64,000 nt of DNA from Rosa chinensis (GCF_002994745.2 NC_037091.1:34226612-34290611); one strand, 5' to 3'. Shown: positions 12,791-24,720, numbered from the stretch's first letter. The notes: generated by a model from the letters alone, not told the origin. A program made the numbers and translations.

Positions 12791-13451
12791 AAACAAAAAA
12801 GAACATATCTTTGGAACCAATCATTGGCATCAAGATTCGAAGTAATATGGGGCTCTTGATTTTCCATATAGAGAAAGAATGATTTAGATTATTAAACTAC
12901 ATGCTAAAAATAAAAACATTTTCACATTTCAAGTTTAACAAGGTCCTCTCTATATCCTACCTATATATTATATGAAAGCCCAATCACCATTAGGACTTTA
13001 GGAGTGAAATATTTATAATATAAATAAGATAAAAAAATTATTATTATTGTATACAACAATACAATTACTCAAAAGTCAAAGAAAACTAAGGGTGTGTCCT
13101 ATAAAGTTTTATGAAACTATTTTTGTAATATTGGATTGTAGAATGAAAACAGGGAATTAAACTACAAGTTTTTAAGATGTAAATACATGTTCGGCACAAG
13201 TATTTCAAAATTTGAAATATTAAAAGCATATCTATCATTTCAAAAAAGAAAAAAAAATATATCTGTAGCACTTAGTTTATACAATCTGAAACTTTATTTT
13301 TTTTCTTCAAAGAGAAAAAATCATTTTTAGTTTTTCCTTAGTAATCATGAAAGATTGACTATTTTGTTTGTATTGATCATAAATCCTTTATTGGTTGTTA
13401 TGAGAAAAGAAACAGAGTATTGTGAAAGAGATTGAACAAGAAGAACCAAAT
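12791..13451. other. AT-rich left flank of the gag-only LTR element
   Basis: No gene is visible. The last bases before the LTR are ccaaat at 13446-13451, so caaat would be the expected 5-bp target duplication. It cannot be tested because the right end of the element is missing. Confidence 0.5.
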
Positions 13452-15632
13452 TGATACGCTCAAAGCAAGCATATAATTTAACCCTAGAAATATCATTAGT
13501 AGTATAAGCAAGTAGGGATCGTTCTATTCCGGGGATTGAGGGTACACCTGTCAATGTAAGACAATTTAAACAATTAAAATAAAAACAAAGTATAATATTC
13601 ACACATATAAACACTATTCACGAAATTAGGGGGGTTTTAGGTTTTTGGTTTTTCGAAAATTAAAAGAAAGAATAAAAACTAAGTATAAACAAAAACACAA
13701 ATACAAGAATGAAATGTAAGAAACAAAGATTAAAACCAAGTTCATGATTAAATTCGAATGAACCCTACATTGTTCTTCCAAGTCATGTGAAAGGAGTTGA
13801 TCATGTGAAACATTAGAAAGCAAACGATTTCCCATATTTTACTTTCAACGCTAATTAATCTAAGTGAAAGCACATAGACTAATCCTATCAAACATGTAAT
13901 CAAGCCCTAGAAAGCTAGTCAATCATACACATTCAACGCATGAAACACATAGAAAGGCTATCAACTCAAGTGTACAACTTAGTATGAATAAGTTCATCTA
14001 ATTGCAATCCTTTTCAATTGAATTCGATTTTTGTCCAAAACCTTTACTACTTTTGATTTAAGTTCATAACACAAAAAGTTGAATCATGTTCTTAAATCTA
14101 GCACCACTCATACATAAACCCTAAAAGTTTCGAACCAATTAAGATTAACATACAAGAGATATCTATAAAGCAAATTCAATCGAACAATCACACATAAGCA
14201 ACTATGGAATCACAACATAGAATTCGAAATCCTTTATTCAATCATAAAATTTCAGATTATAAACCTTGTTCAAACATAAACGTTAACTAGAACAATCTTT
14301 AACGAAATCAAACAAGGAGAATCAAAAGTGATTACAAGAAAGAAGGTTGAATTACACCGTGAATGGAGATGGTGATGTAAAACTCGAATGATGAACTAAT
14401 GAAACTTGAAAGCAAGCTTCAAAGTACACGGCTTCAAGGTGGAATGGTGGAGATGCTCACGGCTTGGTTTTGCTTCTTCCTTCCTTGCTTGAAAACGCCA
14501 AAAGATGCCTAGAGAATGGAGAGAGCTTTCGCGCGTAGAGAGAATTTTCTGAATTAGAGGGTGGTTCTTTGAGATGTCTAGGGTGCTTGTATATATAGGG
14601 AACGGCAATGCTTGGCCTCCAAGCCGTGAGTTTTCTGATTTATTTTCCATGGAATTAAATTAATAATTCCACATGCCTTCCACCAATGAGAAATTTCCAA
14701 GTAAGCCCTAGTGTGTCATCCAACCAATCACAAAACTCCAAGATGATTCCCTAATATATTCTTGCCGAAATTCCTTGAATATTTTCTGATTTTCTTCTCT
14801 TATTTCGGCCAAAATATACTTAGGGTTTCTAGGAATGAATCTAGACGCCATTTGGTCATTTTCTTGATTTCTTTCCTTAAACTCCACCCTAGAAAATCTC
14901 TTGGCGTAATCTTTTATTTTCCTCTTGATTTTCACGCCATCTTTCTCTTCTCCCTTTGGTTTTCACGGCAAAGCATCCCTAGGGTTACATCTTTGCGTCA
15001 CAAACCCTAATTCGATGGGCTTTTATGGGCCTTGATCCATTTTGCCAAAAATCCAACTCAATTCGTAGGGTTCTTGGGCCTCGTTGCTTCAACTTCAAGC
15101 CTTTTCATCCTCCAACGTCAAAACACATTATTTTTCCATTTCTTTTTCATGGTTGCGTTGGAAACTTGCTTGGGAAGCTTTCCTCCATTTCGCAGGGTTT
15201 CCGGTTGGACTAGGAAAGCTTATTTCTTCATTTCTGCTCAATTGTGTGGCCCTTTTCTTCTCATATTCGCTCGTCTTGATGTTCACAAGCTCCTCTTTCC
15301 ATTCGTGAGTTCATTTCCACTTTTTAGCATGGAGGTCCTGAAAATAGAAACTATTATGAAACTTTCCTAATTTGAAAAATAGAAACTTTCTAAAATTTGA
15401 GAAATGGAAAGTTTCTAAAAATGAAAAATAGAAACTTACTAAAAATGAAAAACAGAAACTTTCCTAAACTGAAAATGGAAACTTGCCAGAAATGAGAAAT
15501 GGAAACTTTCTTTAATAAGGAACTTTCCCTGTCAAAGAATGGAAACTTTCCCAAACAGGGATTTTTTAAGGAAATGGCGCAGAAAAATGTAGGGAAATGC
15601 AGTTAAAACGTCGCATTAAAATGCTCCTATCA
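13452..15632 (-). repeat. 3' LTR of the gag-only element (complete, 2181 bp)
   Basis: On the minus strand it starts TGATAGGAGC and ends GAGCGTATCA, giving TG...CA with the short inverted ends TGATA/TATCA. A TATA-like run lies at 14590-14597. The segment 15340-15560 is built from short repeats of the gaaactttc/gaaaaatag type. Confidence 0.9.
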
Positions 15633-15647
15633 AATTCCCCCACACTT
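15633..15647 (-). other. Polypurine tract of the gag-only element
   Basis: The minus strand reads AAGTGTGGGGGAATT directly before the 3' LTR. This is the expected plus-strand priming site for reverse transcription. Confidence 0.75.
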
Positions 15648-18070
15648 AGCTTTTGCTAGTCCCTTAGCAAAATCACAACACAGACACGACTATGACTCAA
15701 TGAAAATTAAAGACTCGACACATAAAAGACTCTATTGCCCTTTAACTTTTTGTCTCAGCAATCTCTTACTTTCACAACACCAAGATTAGCACTTCACCAA
15801 GAGTCAATGTTTAGGCATTCGAGAGTTAATTAAAACACATAAATTACATATATACAAGTAGGACTTGGTTGGAACAATGGTGATGGTTTCTGTTAAGTAT
15901 GCTTCAAACAAGTATGATTCATATCCTCACAAAGTGTATCCACTCTTTCTTCTCTCAGATCATGGCAATGCTTAAAAGCTTATACACTCAAGTATATGTG
16001 AAAGATAGCAAGTGTATCACATAATGCAAGAAACGAAATCACAAGTATATTTTTCTTTTAAAGATCTCATGAAGGATACCAACTACTTGCACAGATGGAC
16101 CCAAGCCATAGGTTCAACTCTTGTAACTCATCTCCACATCAAGGGCTGTCCCATCTTAAGGATCAAGAAGGTCTTATCAAGGGTTGTAATGGGGCCATGG
16201 CTCAAGGTTTTAAAGAAACGAAGGTTAAGGAATTCAACAAAGTGTCCTAAAAACCTAGTAGAGCTCATGCAAATGTAGAGAGACTTCTAGAAATCCACCA
16301 AGTATGCAAAAACGTCACTATCCCATGGGGGGGGGGGGGGTTGTAAAGGGGCCTAATGTCTTCGTGTTGGGCCCAAACTTCACTCTAAACTTCCTTTGAT
16401 CTCTAGTAAGTTGGACAAAGGCCAAATTTTTCTGTAATGGGCATTCAATTCAAAGTAAACTCCAAACTCACCAAGTATGGGGGACTAAAATCCATTGATA
16501 TTTCTTTCTTTTTCTTTTTCTAAGCCGTTCACATATTTTCATTTTTCTTTTTCTTTTTCCACGGCTTTGTCATATATTTTTCTTTTATGGACAAGTCTAC
16601 CCCCACACTTGAACTTTCACCTCTTCTTATCCTTCATTCTTATCCTTCATTGTTGACGCCAAAAGTCTTCAAGTAAAGTCTCAATTTAGCTCCACTAAGT
16701 TCTTAGAACAAAGGGTAGGGTTATAGCTATACTAAGGCTCAGGTTAACAATTTTTAAGGGTGATGAAAGAAAAGGCTTAACGTAGGCTCAAAGGGGTTTT
16801 TCTAAGGGAGTCCCACGACGGGCACAATTAGGGACACAAGTTTATATGGCAATGGTGGTAATTCCTAGGGTGCCTCTATCCTTTCCAGAATCAGGGCCAT
16901 GTATTGATAAAACGTCTCAACAAGCACAAGAGTGAATTCTAGCATTCTCTAGTCCATCAAACTTAATCTATGGCAAGTAGTCAATTAAGATGAAAGAATA
17001 ATGAGATCATCAAAACATCGCCAAGAAAATAAGAATATATTTTTCATTTATCACTCCAAGAAAAAGGGACATGGCTCAAATATCTCACATGGGTTGTTAT
17101 GAATCAAAACTCATCTTAACATGCTCATATTCTGTACCAAAGTCACGAAATCCATATCCACTACAAGGCACATATTTTTCATATATCTCAATTAACCAAA
17201 GAATACCATTTTAAAGTCATCTCAATTTTGTGATCCTCTTTTAATCATGATTTCAGAGATATAGAATCATCCTAGACAGTTGAAAGGGCATCCTAAGACT
17301 CAAAACAAAATGACAAAAGACTCAACAAACGTTAATTAGGGACTAGGGTTATTTCCTTTCTCCTTTCGGTAACTCCTTTGGGATGTGACCAGGTAAGGAA
17401 GGGAACGATTTTGGCGGAGCTCAGCTCACTTGTTTAGCAGGGGACGAGACCCTTTGCTAGCACTTCTCGTATCCAAACCAAACCTAGACATCACACCTTA
17501 ATAGATGCGCCTACGATGAAGAAATTATTTCACCCAAAACATGACTCAATGACTCAATAAAGCAACGAAATTTTTGTTATTTTTGACATTTTTCTGATTT
17601 TTTTGTATTTTTCAATATATATGACTCAAGATAAAAGTATAAATCCCTTCCCCCACACTTAAATATTGCATTGTCCTCAATGTAATTAATCATAAGCATG
17701 CAATGAAAACAAGTAAGCATATAGGGATGGAATTCACGAAAATATCTACTAAATTAAAAAAGAAAACGTGAAAAGAAAGAGAAATAGGGAAGTAGAGATC
17801 AAATCTGCGTGTGTAGACTCTTTCACAGCTACTTCTGAATTGGGTTGCCTCCCAAGCAGCGCTTAATGTTTATAGTCTTTCAGCCTAGACTTGTACCTCC
17901 TTGTGTCCTCAGTTGGTGGAGCCTTCAAAGCCTCCCTTTGGGTTTGGAATTGTGTTGCTCGGAAGCTTACCATTCTCATGAAACTTGGTCATGAAGTCCA
18001 CCACTTGTCCCATTTGCTTCTTGAGGTCTGCAATGTCCTTGGTATGGTTCTGTTGTCCTTGAACCAAGGC
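15648..18070 (-). other. Long untranslated 3' internal region of the gag-only element
   Basis: About 2.4 kb without coding potential lie between gag and the polypurine tract. The stretch contains an uninterrupted G14 run (16327-16340), C/A-rich motifs such as cccccacactt, and one copy of a module shared with the other side of gag (17353-17520). Confidence 0.7.
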
Positions 18071-20480
18071 TTAAGTGGAATTGGTGAGTGCCTCAATAAT
18101 CTGATCATAGTTCGAATTCCCTGAGGCATGATGATTCTGAATATAAGGCCTTTGAAAGGGTGGTCCTTGAAAGTGTGGCCCTTGAGATGGTGGTGCTTGA
18201 GGACGTTGGAAGTTACCTCCAAGGGGATTCTGAGTGTTCTCATTGTTCGTCCATTTGAAGTTGGGGTGGTCCCTCCATCCAGGGTTGTAGGTATTCGAAT
18301 AAGGGTCATATCTTGGATGTGGGGGACCCCCTTGGTTCCCTTGGTATCCTCCTATGGCATTCACAGATTCCCATCCTCCATTTTCCTTGAGTTGGGGGCA
18401 TTGGTCAGTCACGTGCCCTTGCATAGAGCATACTCCACAAGCTTGCTTTGGTCCCTTGGCGTTTACAACTTGGTCCATAAGAAGGGTGAGTTTGTTCAAT
18501 CTCTCCTCAATAACCGAATTGGTACCTATTTCATTCACCCTTCGAGTTGTGAGACCTACACCCTCATACTGTCGGGCATTCTTTGCTCTATTTTCAATCA
18601 TAGCTCGCCCTTCAGTAGGTGACTTATCCACAAAGGCTCCCCCAGCTGCAGCATCTAACATGTCACGTTCCAAGGGTAGGAGACCTTCATAGAAGCAAGT
18701 GAGCAAGGTTTCTTCCTTCATCTGATGTTGAGGACATTGGGCAATCAAGGACGAAAACCTCTCATAATAAGCGGAATAAGATTCATCTTGAGCTTGCTTA
18801 ATTCCACTTATCTTCTTCCGGAGTGTAATGATCTTTGAAGCTGGGAAGTATTTCTCTAGGAAGGCCTTCATCATGGTTTCCCAAGAAGTGATTCGTCCAG
18901 AAGGAAGCTCATAGAGCCAATCTTTGGCACGGTCAGCTAAAGAAAAGGGAAATGCCTTCATCTTAAGAATATTCTCATCCGCCCCTTGTGGTAGCATGTT
19001 GATACACACAGACTGGAACTCTCGAAGATGCTTGTTAGCGTCTTCCATATTAAGGCCATGGAACATAGGAAGTCTGTGAAGCAATCCACTGTTCAACTCA
19101 AAATCTGCAGACTTCCCTGCAGCAGGGGCAGGGTACACAATACTTGTGGGAAGTCCTCCTTGAACCACAGATGAAGAGAGTTCTCTAATAGAAGCCATCT
19201 TAACGTTCTCTTCTTCTTCAGGGGGTGGTGAACAAAGAGGTGAAGGTGAGTTAGAGGAAACACTAGGTGATACAGACTCCTCAGAAGGAAAAAGCCTCTT
19301 CCCTTGCTCGTTAAATATGTTGTCCTTAAATGTCGATGAAGAGGGTTTCCTGTACTCGGGTTGTGGAGGATTCTTCAAACGAGCAAGCCTTGCTTCAATT
19401 TCTTTAACTGTAGAGAGTTTAGAAGGCTCGGTCATTCATAGAATTCCTGAACAACATTAAGAATTAAAGAAGTTAGTAAATTGTATAGTAAAGTAAATAC
19501 AAAATTAATGGTTTATACAAAAACGTCACTATTCACGATTTACTATTCACAAATTACTATTCACGAATTTACAAGTATAAAGAGAAGTATAAATTACAAA
19601 ATATAAAACATAATGTCACATATATACAATTAGGGTATGACATAGTTAATAAAAGTTTGAATTCCATCATAAGCTCTTAACCAAAGTTTAGACGTGCGGC
19701 CCAAGGGCTCGATCCTTAATACTAGTCGCCCTCCTCAATCTTTTGGTAACTCTTTTCACATAGAGCCAGGTAGCAGAGGAATGATTTTGGCGGAGCTCAG
19801 CTCACTTGTTTAGCAGGGGATGAGACCCTTTGCTAGCACTTCTCATATCCAATCAACCTAGACACCCTATGCTACTAAGGTGCGCCACATGAAAGAGAAG
19901 GGTGCAAGACTAATGTTAAAGACAAAGTCCTTCACCTATTCCGTTATGGTCAAAAACTTATAATAAAATTCACACTTTCATAAACCATATTTTTACTATT
20001 CACGAAAATTTAGTACAATTATTTCTTTTCTTTTCGTTTATTTTCTTTTATTTACAATTATTTCAACACTTAGGTACGGGAACAGGGAGTCTTGATGTGC
20101 AATGGGACTGAAACAGCTACCCTTTTCAAGACTATGTTTAATCCAATATTCCTTAGTGCATCACAACATTTTCTTTTGTTATAAACATAATTGATTTCGA
20201 ATTAAATCCCAAGTGGTAAATCAAGTGGACGTGCGGCCCAAGTATAGTTGTCTCGACACAAAGTCCCTCCGACATCCTTTGGGCAACCTTACTGAAATGA
20301 CCAGGTAGGGGAGGGCGAACACAAGAGGCAGAATCCATTTTGGCATGAGCTACTCCCACAATGTGGTTTAGGCCCATTTGTAAGCACTTCTGGATCCAAA
20401 ACCCGTCATGAACGCTGTCTCCTTTCTAGACACCATCCCACATAGGCTATACTTACTTAGATGAAAAAGGTCCTAAGTGT
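17353..20480. repeat. Diverged module repeated on both sides of gag in the gag-only element
   Basis: Segments at about 17353-17520 and 19732-19895 share ttttggcggagctcagctca, cttgtttagcaggggacgag and ccctttgctagcacttctc in the same order. A third, weaker copy lies at about 20225-20450 (gaccaggtaggggagggcg, agcacttctggatcc). They are in the same orientation and none is coding. They bracket gag, which suggests an RNA-level role or simply an ancient internal duplication. Confidence 0.65.
18071..19435 (-). CDS. Retrotransposon Gag protein (454 aa)
   Basis: This is the capsid-type protein of the gag-only element. It starts MTEPSKLSTVKEIEARL. The central retrotransposon-gag region (about residues 120-280) includes FHGLNMEDANKHLREF, AKDWLYELPSG, WETMMKAFLEKYFPA and YERFSSLIAQCPQH. 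A cysteine cluster CGVCSMQGHVTDQC at about residue 335 is a CX2C...HX4C zinc knuckle. The tail is rich in Pro, Gly and Asn. The frame is open throughout. The protein is presumed to package the element's RNA and would need protease, reverse transcriptase and integrase from another element. The first Met, which lies just inside the primer-site/leader side, is taken as the start. Confidence 0.88.
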   Translation of the reverse strand: MTEPSKLSTVKEIEARLARLKNPPQPEYRKPSSSTFKDNIFNEQGKRLFPSEESVSPSVSSNSPSPLCSPPPEEEENVKMASIRELSSSVVQGGLPTSIVYPAPAAGKSADFELNSGLLHRLPMFHGLNMEDANKHLREFQSVCINMLPQGADENILKMKAFPFSLADRAKDWLYELPSGRITSWETMMKAFLEKYFPASKIITLRKKISGIKQAQDESYSAYYERFSSLIAQCPQHQMKEETLLTCFYEGLLPLERDMLDAAAGGAFVDKSPTEGRAMIENRAKNARQYEGVGLTTRRVNEIGTNSVIEERLNKLTLLMDQVVNAKGPKQACGVCSMQGHVTDQCPQLKENGGWESVNAIGGYQGNQGGPPHPRYDPYSNTYNPGWRDHPNFKWTNNENTQNPLGGNFQRPQAPPSQGPHFQGPPFQRPYIQNHHASGNSNYDQIIEALTNST

Positions 20481-20755
20481 GAAGACAGTTCAATGAATAT
20501 TAATAAAGACCGCCCTCAACCTTAAGGGACCTGAACTAGGTACCAATAAGGGGTTTAGGTCAATATTAATAAATACGACTTCACCTATTCCTCTTTAATT
20601 TACAACTCACAATAAAACTCGTATTCAATAATATAAATAACAATCTAAGTAATTATTTAAATAACGTTCGAACACAATATTAACAAGTATATGATATTTA
20701 CGAAAACAACAATATATCCAACAATTATTCACACTTCAACAAGTGATTTTTTCAA

Positions 20756-20773
20756 TCCCCGGCAACGGCGCCA
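20756..20773 (-). other. Primer binding site matching tRNA-Asp
   Basis: The minus strand reads TGGCGCCGTTGCCGGGGA, starting five bases after the 5' LTR. From my knowledge of plant tRNA-Asp(GUC), whose 3' end is ...CCCCGGCAACGGCGCCA, the pairing is perfect. It fixes the direction of the element. Confidence 0.85.
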
Positions 20774-20778
20774 AAAAT

Positions 20779-22723
20779 TGATACGCTCAAAGCAAGCATA
20801 TAATTTAACCCTAGAAATATCATTAGTAGTATAAGCAAGTAGGGATCGTTCTATTCCGGAGATTGAGGGTACACCTGTCAATGTAAGACAATTTAAACAA
20901 TTAAAATAAAAACAAAGTATAATATTCACACATATAAACACTATTCATGAAATTAGGGGGGTTTTAGGTTTTTGGTTTTTCGAAAATTAAAAGAAAGAAT
21001 AAAAACTAAGTATAAACAAAAACACAAATACAAGAATGAAATGTAAGAAACAAAGATTAAAACCAAGTTCATGATTAAATTCGAATGAACCCTACATTGT
21101 TCTTCCAAGTCATGTGAAAGGAGTTGATCATGTGAAACATTAGAAAGCAAACGATTTCCCATATTTTACTTTCAACGCTAATTAATCTAAGTGAAAGCAC
21201 ATAGACTAATCCTATCAAACATGTAATCAAGCCCTAGAAAGCTAGTCAATCATACACATTCAACGCATGAAACACATAGAAAGGCTATCAACTCAAGTGT
21301 ACAACTTAGTATGAATAAGTTCATCTAATTGCAATCCTTTTCAATTGAATTCGATTTTTGTCCAAAACCTTTACTACTTTTGATTTAAGTTCATAACACA
21401 AAAAGTTGAATCATGTTCTTAAATCTAGCACCACTCATACATAAACCCTAAAAGTTTCAAACCAATTAAGATTAACATACAAGAGACATCTATAAAGCAA
21501 ATTCAATCGAACAATCACACATAAGCAACTATGGAATCACAACATAGAATTCGAAATCCTTTATTCAATCATAAAATTTCAGATTATAAACCTTGTTCAA
21601 ACATAAACGTTAACTAGAACAATCTTTAACGAAATCAAACAAGGAGAATCAAAAGTGATTACAAGAAAGAAGGTTGAATTACACCGTGAATGGAGATGGT
21701 GATGTAAAACTCGAATGATGAACTAATGAAACTTGAAAGCAAGCTTCAAAGTACACGGCTTCAAGGTGGAATGGTGGAGATGCTCACGGCTTGGTTTTGC
21801 TTCTTCCTTCCTTGCTTGAAAACGCCAAAAGATGCCTAGAGAATGGAGAGAGCTTTCGCGCGTAGAGAGAATTTTCTGAATTAGAGGGTGATCCTTGAGA
21901 CGTCTAGGGTGTAGTATATATAGGGAACGGCAAGACTTGGCCTCCAAGCCGTGAATTTCTGTTTTATTTCCCAAGGAATTAAATTAATAATTCCACATGC
22001 CTTCCACCAATGAGAAATTTCCAAGTAAGCCCTAGTGTGTCATCCAACCAATCACAAAACTCCAAGATGATTCCCTAATATATTCTTGCCGAAATTCCTT
22101 GAATATTTTCTGATTTTCTTCTCTTATTTCGGCCAAAATATACTTAGGGTTTCTAGGAATGAATCTAGACGCCATTTGGTGCTTTTCTTGATTTCTTTCC
22201 TTAAATTCCACCCTAGAAAATCTCTTGCGTAATCTTTTATTTCTTCTTGATATTTCACGCCACTTTTCTCTCCTCCCTTTGGTTTTCACGGCAAAACATC
22301 CTTAGGGTTAGGGTTTTGGGTCACAAACCCTAATTCCATGGGCTTTGATGGGCCTTGATCCATTTTGCCGAAAATCCATAGAGTTCTTGGGCCTCGTTGC
22401 TTCAACTTCAAGCCTTGTCTCCCTCTAACGTCAAAACACATTATTTTTCCATTTCTTTTCATGGTTGCGTTGGACACTTGCTTGGGAAGCCTTCCTCCAT
22501 TTCGCAGGGTTTCCTAGTTGGATTAGGAAAGATTATTTCTTCATTTCTGCTCAATTGTGTGACCCTTTTCGTCTCATATTTGTTCACCTTAACGTTCGCA
22601 AGCTCCTCTTCCCATTCGTGAGTTCATTTCCACTTTTTAGCTCGGAGGTCCTGAAAATAGAAACTATTATGAAACTTTCCTAATTTGAAAAATAGAAACT
22701 TTCTAAAATTTGAGAAATGGAAG
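20779..22723 (-). repeat. 5' LTR of the gag-only element, truncated (1945 bp left)
   Basis: It is nearly identical to 13452-15400 but stops near 22723, so about 230 bp of the 5' (U3) start are missing, including the terminal TG. At the break the sequence turns into an inverse copy of its own stretch at about 22655-22680, making a short fold-back. The TATA-like run is at 21915-21922. Most LTR-to-LTR differences cluster at about 21890-21990 and 22270-22500. Confidence 0.85.
21915..21922 (-). promoter_or_regulatory. TATA-like box of the gag-only element's 5' LTR
   Basis: The minus strand reads cccTATATATAC, the usual position for a retrotransposon promoter core within the LTR. The equivalent site in the other LTR is 14590-14597. 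The part of U3 upstream is incomplete here, so promoter function is uncertain. Confidence 0.45.
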
Positions 22724-23002
22724 TTTCATAATAGTTTCTATTTTCTTTAAACAAAATTAAGAGAAGTTCTTATTTCTTAGCAAAAAGTTAAACCAAAATA
22801 GATAAACCAAAATTAAGAGAAGTTCTTATTTCTTTGAAGATCTTTTTAGTTTTGATAAGCCAGTATTGTGAAAGTTGTGCTTTGCATTTTCTGGTTATGT
22901 TTGGTGAAACTAGATTGGAAATTGTCTCAATGAAAGGAAAAGAATGAGGATCTACTAATCAAAAAGGGCTTCTGCTAATAAGGCTTTATTGTTTGAATCA
23001 GC
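22724..23002. other. Scrambled junction sequence
   Basis: It begins with the fold-back described for the LTR. From 22741 to 22840 it then shows shuffled pieces (ttctttaaacaaaattaaga twice, gttcttatttctt) of the same sequence found at 340-700 and 30.0-30.4 kb. No gene is present. It marks a rearrangement breakpoint. Confidence 0.55.
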
Positions 23003-23221
23003 TCATTATGTTCTTATATATGCCAAACACATCATGAAGACTGATTTAGTAGATGGATCAAATAATATCACTTCTTTAGGATTCTCAATAAGAAACAAAG
23101 AGCAAGTATATGAATAGGCATACATCATAGAATACTAGGACTACAACAACAACAAAAAATCTTTATAAAATGTACTACTTGCTATTAAAAAAAAAAAAAA
23201 ACTGCTGAGGGCTTCTTAATT
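23003..23221 (+). repeat. Left copy of a direct repeat flanking TAF13
   Basis: This segment, from tcattatgttcttata to gagggcttcttaatt, recurs at 26281-26505 in the same orientation with moderate divergence and small indels. The two copies enclose the TAF13 gene and its promoter. Confidence 0.8.
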
Positions 23222-23257
23222 GTCAAATATAAACAGGTAATCAGACCAAAAGAAATG

Positions 23258-23430
23258 GTGAGATTTTAATGAGGACCTTAAAATGAGGGCTTCATGAACA
23301 CTTTTAAATCAACGGTTGGATGACATGTGAGTTGTATAATAAATATTTCAACTAAAATTAGAACCACTCATCTAACCGTTGAGGCGTCAATTTGAAAATC
23401 CTCATTGAATTCTCAATTTAAAATCCTCAC
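23258..23430. mobile_element. Probable fold-back MITE
   Basis: The two halves are imperfect inverted repeats. The left half has gtgagattttaatgagg and caacggttggatga. The right half, read inversely, has gtgaggattttaa and caacggttagatga. It is about 170 bp without coding sequence. Borders and target duplication are unclear. Confidence 0.45.
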
Positions 23431-23525
23431 TACATCTCCCAAAAAAAATATATATATATATATATATATGTGTGTGTATATATAAACCGCCCAAGGGTAT
23501 AAAGGCTATGGACTATACCCAGCGA

Positions 23526-24110
23526 TAGGGGTCGTCAATGGGCGGCCCTGCCCAAAATTAATGGGCTCGGGCCAAAACATATTTTATTTTATTTTTCGGG
23601 TCGGGCAGGGCCGGACTTCTCTTAAAAATCAAGGCCCAGGGCCGCCCATGGCCTTACGGGCTTCTTAGGGCCGGGCCGGGCTGGGGTTTTTTGGGTGGGC
23701 AGGGCCGAGCCCATTATATTTATATGTCATATTATTTTGTTAAAAAAATACAAAAAGCTATGAAAAAATGATGATATGTTAATGATTGAACAAAATAAAA
23801 TACAAAATTAAAAAAACATATGGCCTAATGCAATAATTAGTTCAATAATACTACATAAAAATATATTAATACAAAAATTGAATGGGCTTTCGGGCGGGCT
23901 TATAAGGCCGGGCCGGGCGGACTTTAATGGGCATATAACGGGCCGGGCCGCGGGCCGAGCCTGGGCTTTGAACCCTCCGCCCTAGCCCTGCCTTGTGCCC
24001 AATGGGCAGGGCCGAGATGAGTTTTGCTGCGGGCCAGGCCGGGCTTTTGCCCACTGGGCCGGGCGGGCGCCCATGGGCTTTTAGGCCCGCGGGCCAAATG
24101 ATGACCCCTA
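23526..24110. mobile_element. hAT-type MITE upstream of TAF13, 8-bp TSD cccagcga
   Basis: Exact eight-base repeats cccagcga lie at 23518-23525 and 24111-24118. The ends are inverted: the left starts TAGGGGTCGTCAATGGGC, the right read inversely starts TAGGGGTCATCATTTGGC. The interior is GC-rich with runs of gggccgggc. The eight-base duplication and end type fit hAT elements. It ends about 610 bp before the TAF13 start codon, so it may affect the promoter. Confidence 0.85.
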
Positions 24111-24720
24111 CCCAGCGAGAATGAAAAAAGATGTAAATTATTACAAAATAAGGACAAAACCGTAATTTCGCTCGGCTCGAGCTGCTGCTGTTACTTGGCT
24201 TTAGTAACAGTACCACTCCGCCAACTTTTAGTATATAGTATAATGGGCTGATTTAAAAATTGGACGAAGTGTTTCATTTTATAGGCCCGTGTAGCGAAGA
24301 GGGTGATGAATAGCATAAAAGCAGAGAAGAGCAAAGACGGTGTCGCATAAAATCGGTGTGTATTTGAAACCAAATCGCACATCAAAACGTCGCTGCTTGC
24401 TTGCCGTCGTCGTCGTCGATGCAAGTCTCCTTATTCTCCTGCATAGCATCTGTCAAACCAAACCCTAATTAAGCCGGTAAGCGCTCCTAATCTCCTCTCT
24501 TTATGAATAGAGCTCACTGCCTCAGCTCTCGGTGAGGAGCAAGCAATCTGTGTTTCTCTTGATCTTCGAATATGTCTACTCATTTTCCGCCTTCAATCTG
24601 ATAATTTAATTGAACTCTCTTACGAAAAAAATAAAAGAAACTTTGGTTGTTTATTGAAATAATTAGATAATGTGAGGACAGTGAGGCACAGAATCTATTA
24701 TTGTTCAGAGGTGAAAGAAG

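Larger units (their letters stand above)
13452..22723 (-). mobile_element. TR-GAG-type LTR retrotransposon (gag only, no pol)
   Basis: Two direct copies of a 2-kb sequence (13452-15632 and 20779-22723) flank about 5.1 kb of internal DNA. Transcription runs right to left: the primer binding site adjoins the right LTR and a polypurine tract adjoins the left LTR. The only coding region is a 454-residue gag at 18071-19435. I find no protease, reverse transcriptase, RNase H or integrase motifs. This matches the published class of terminal-repeat retrotransposons with a GAG domain, which must borrow enzymes. Gag and the tRNA-Asp-type primer site suggest Ty3/gypsy (Athila-like) ancestry. The LTRs differ by few changes over most of their length, so insertion is recent. 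The 5' end of the right LTR is missing. Confidence 0.85.

Noticed and set aside
23866..24216. Minus-strand frame of 116 codons rich in Pro/Gly/Ala
   Set aside because: Mostly the GC-rich interior of the hAT MITE at 23526-24110.
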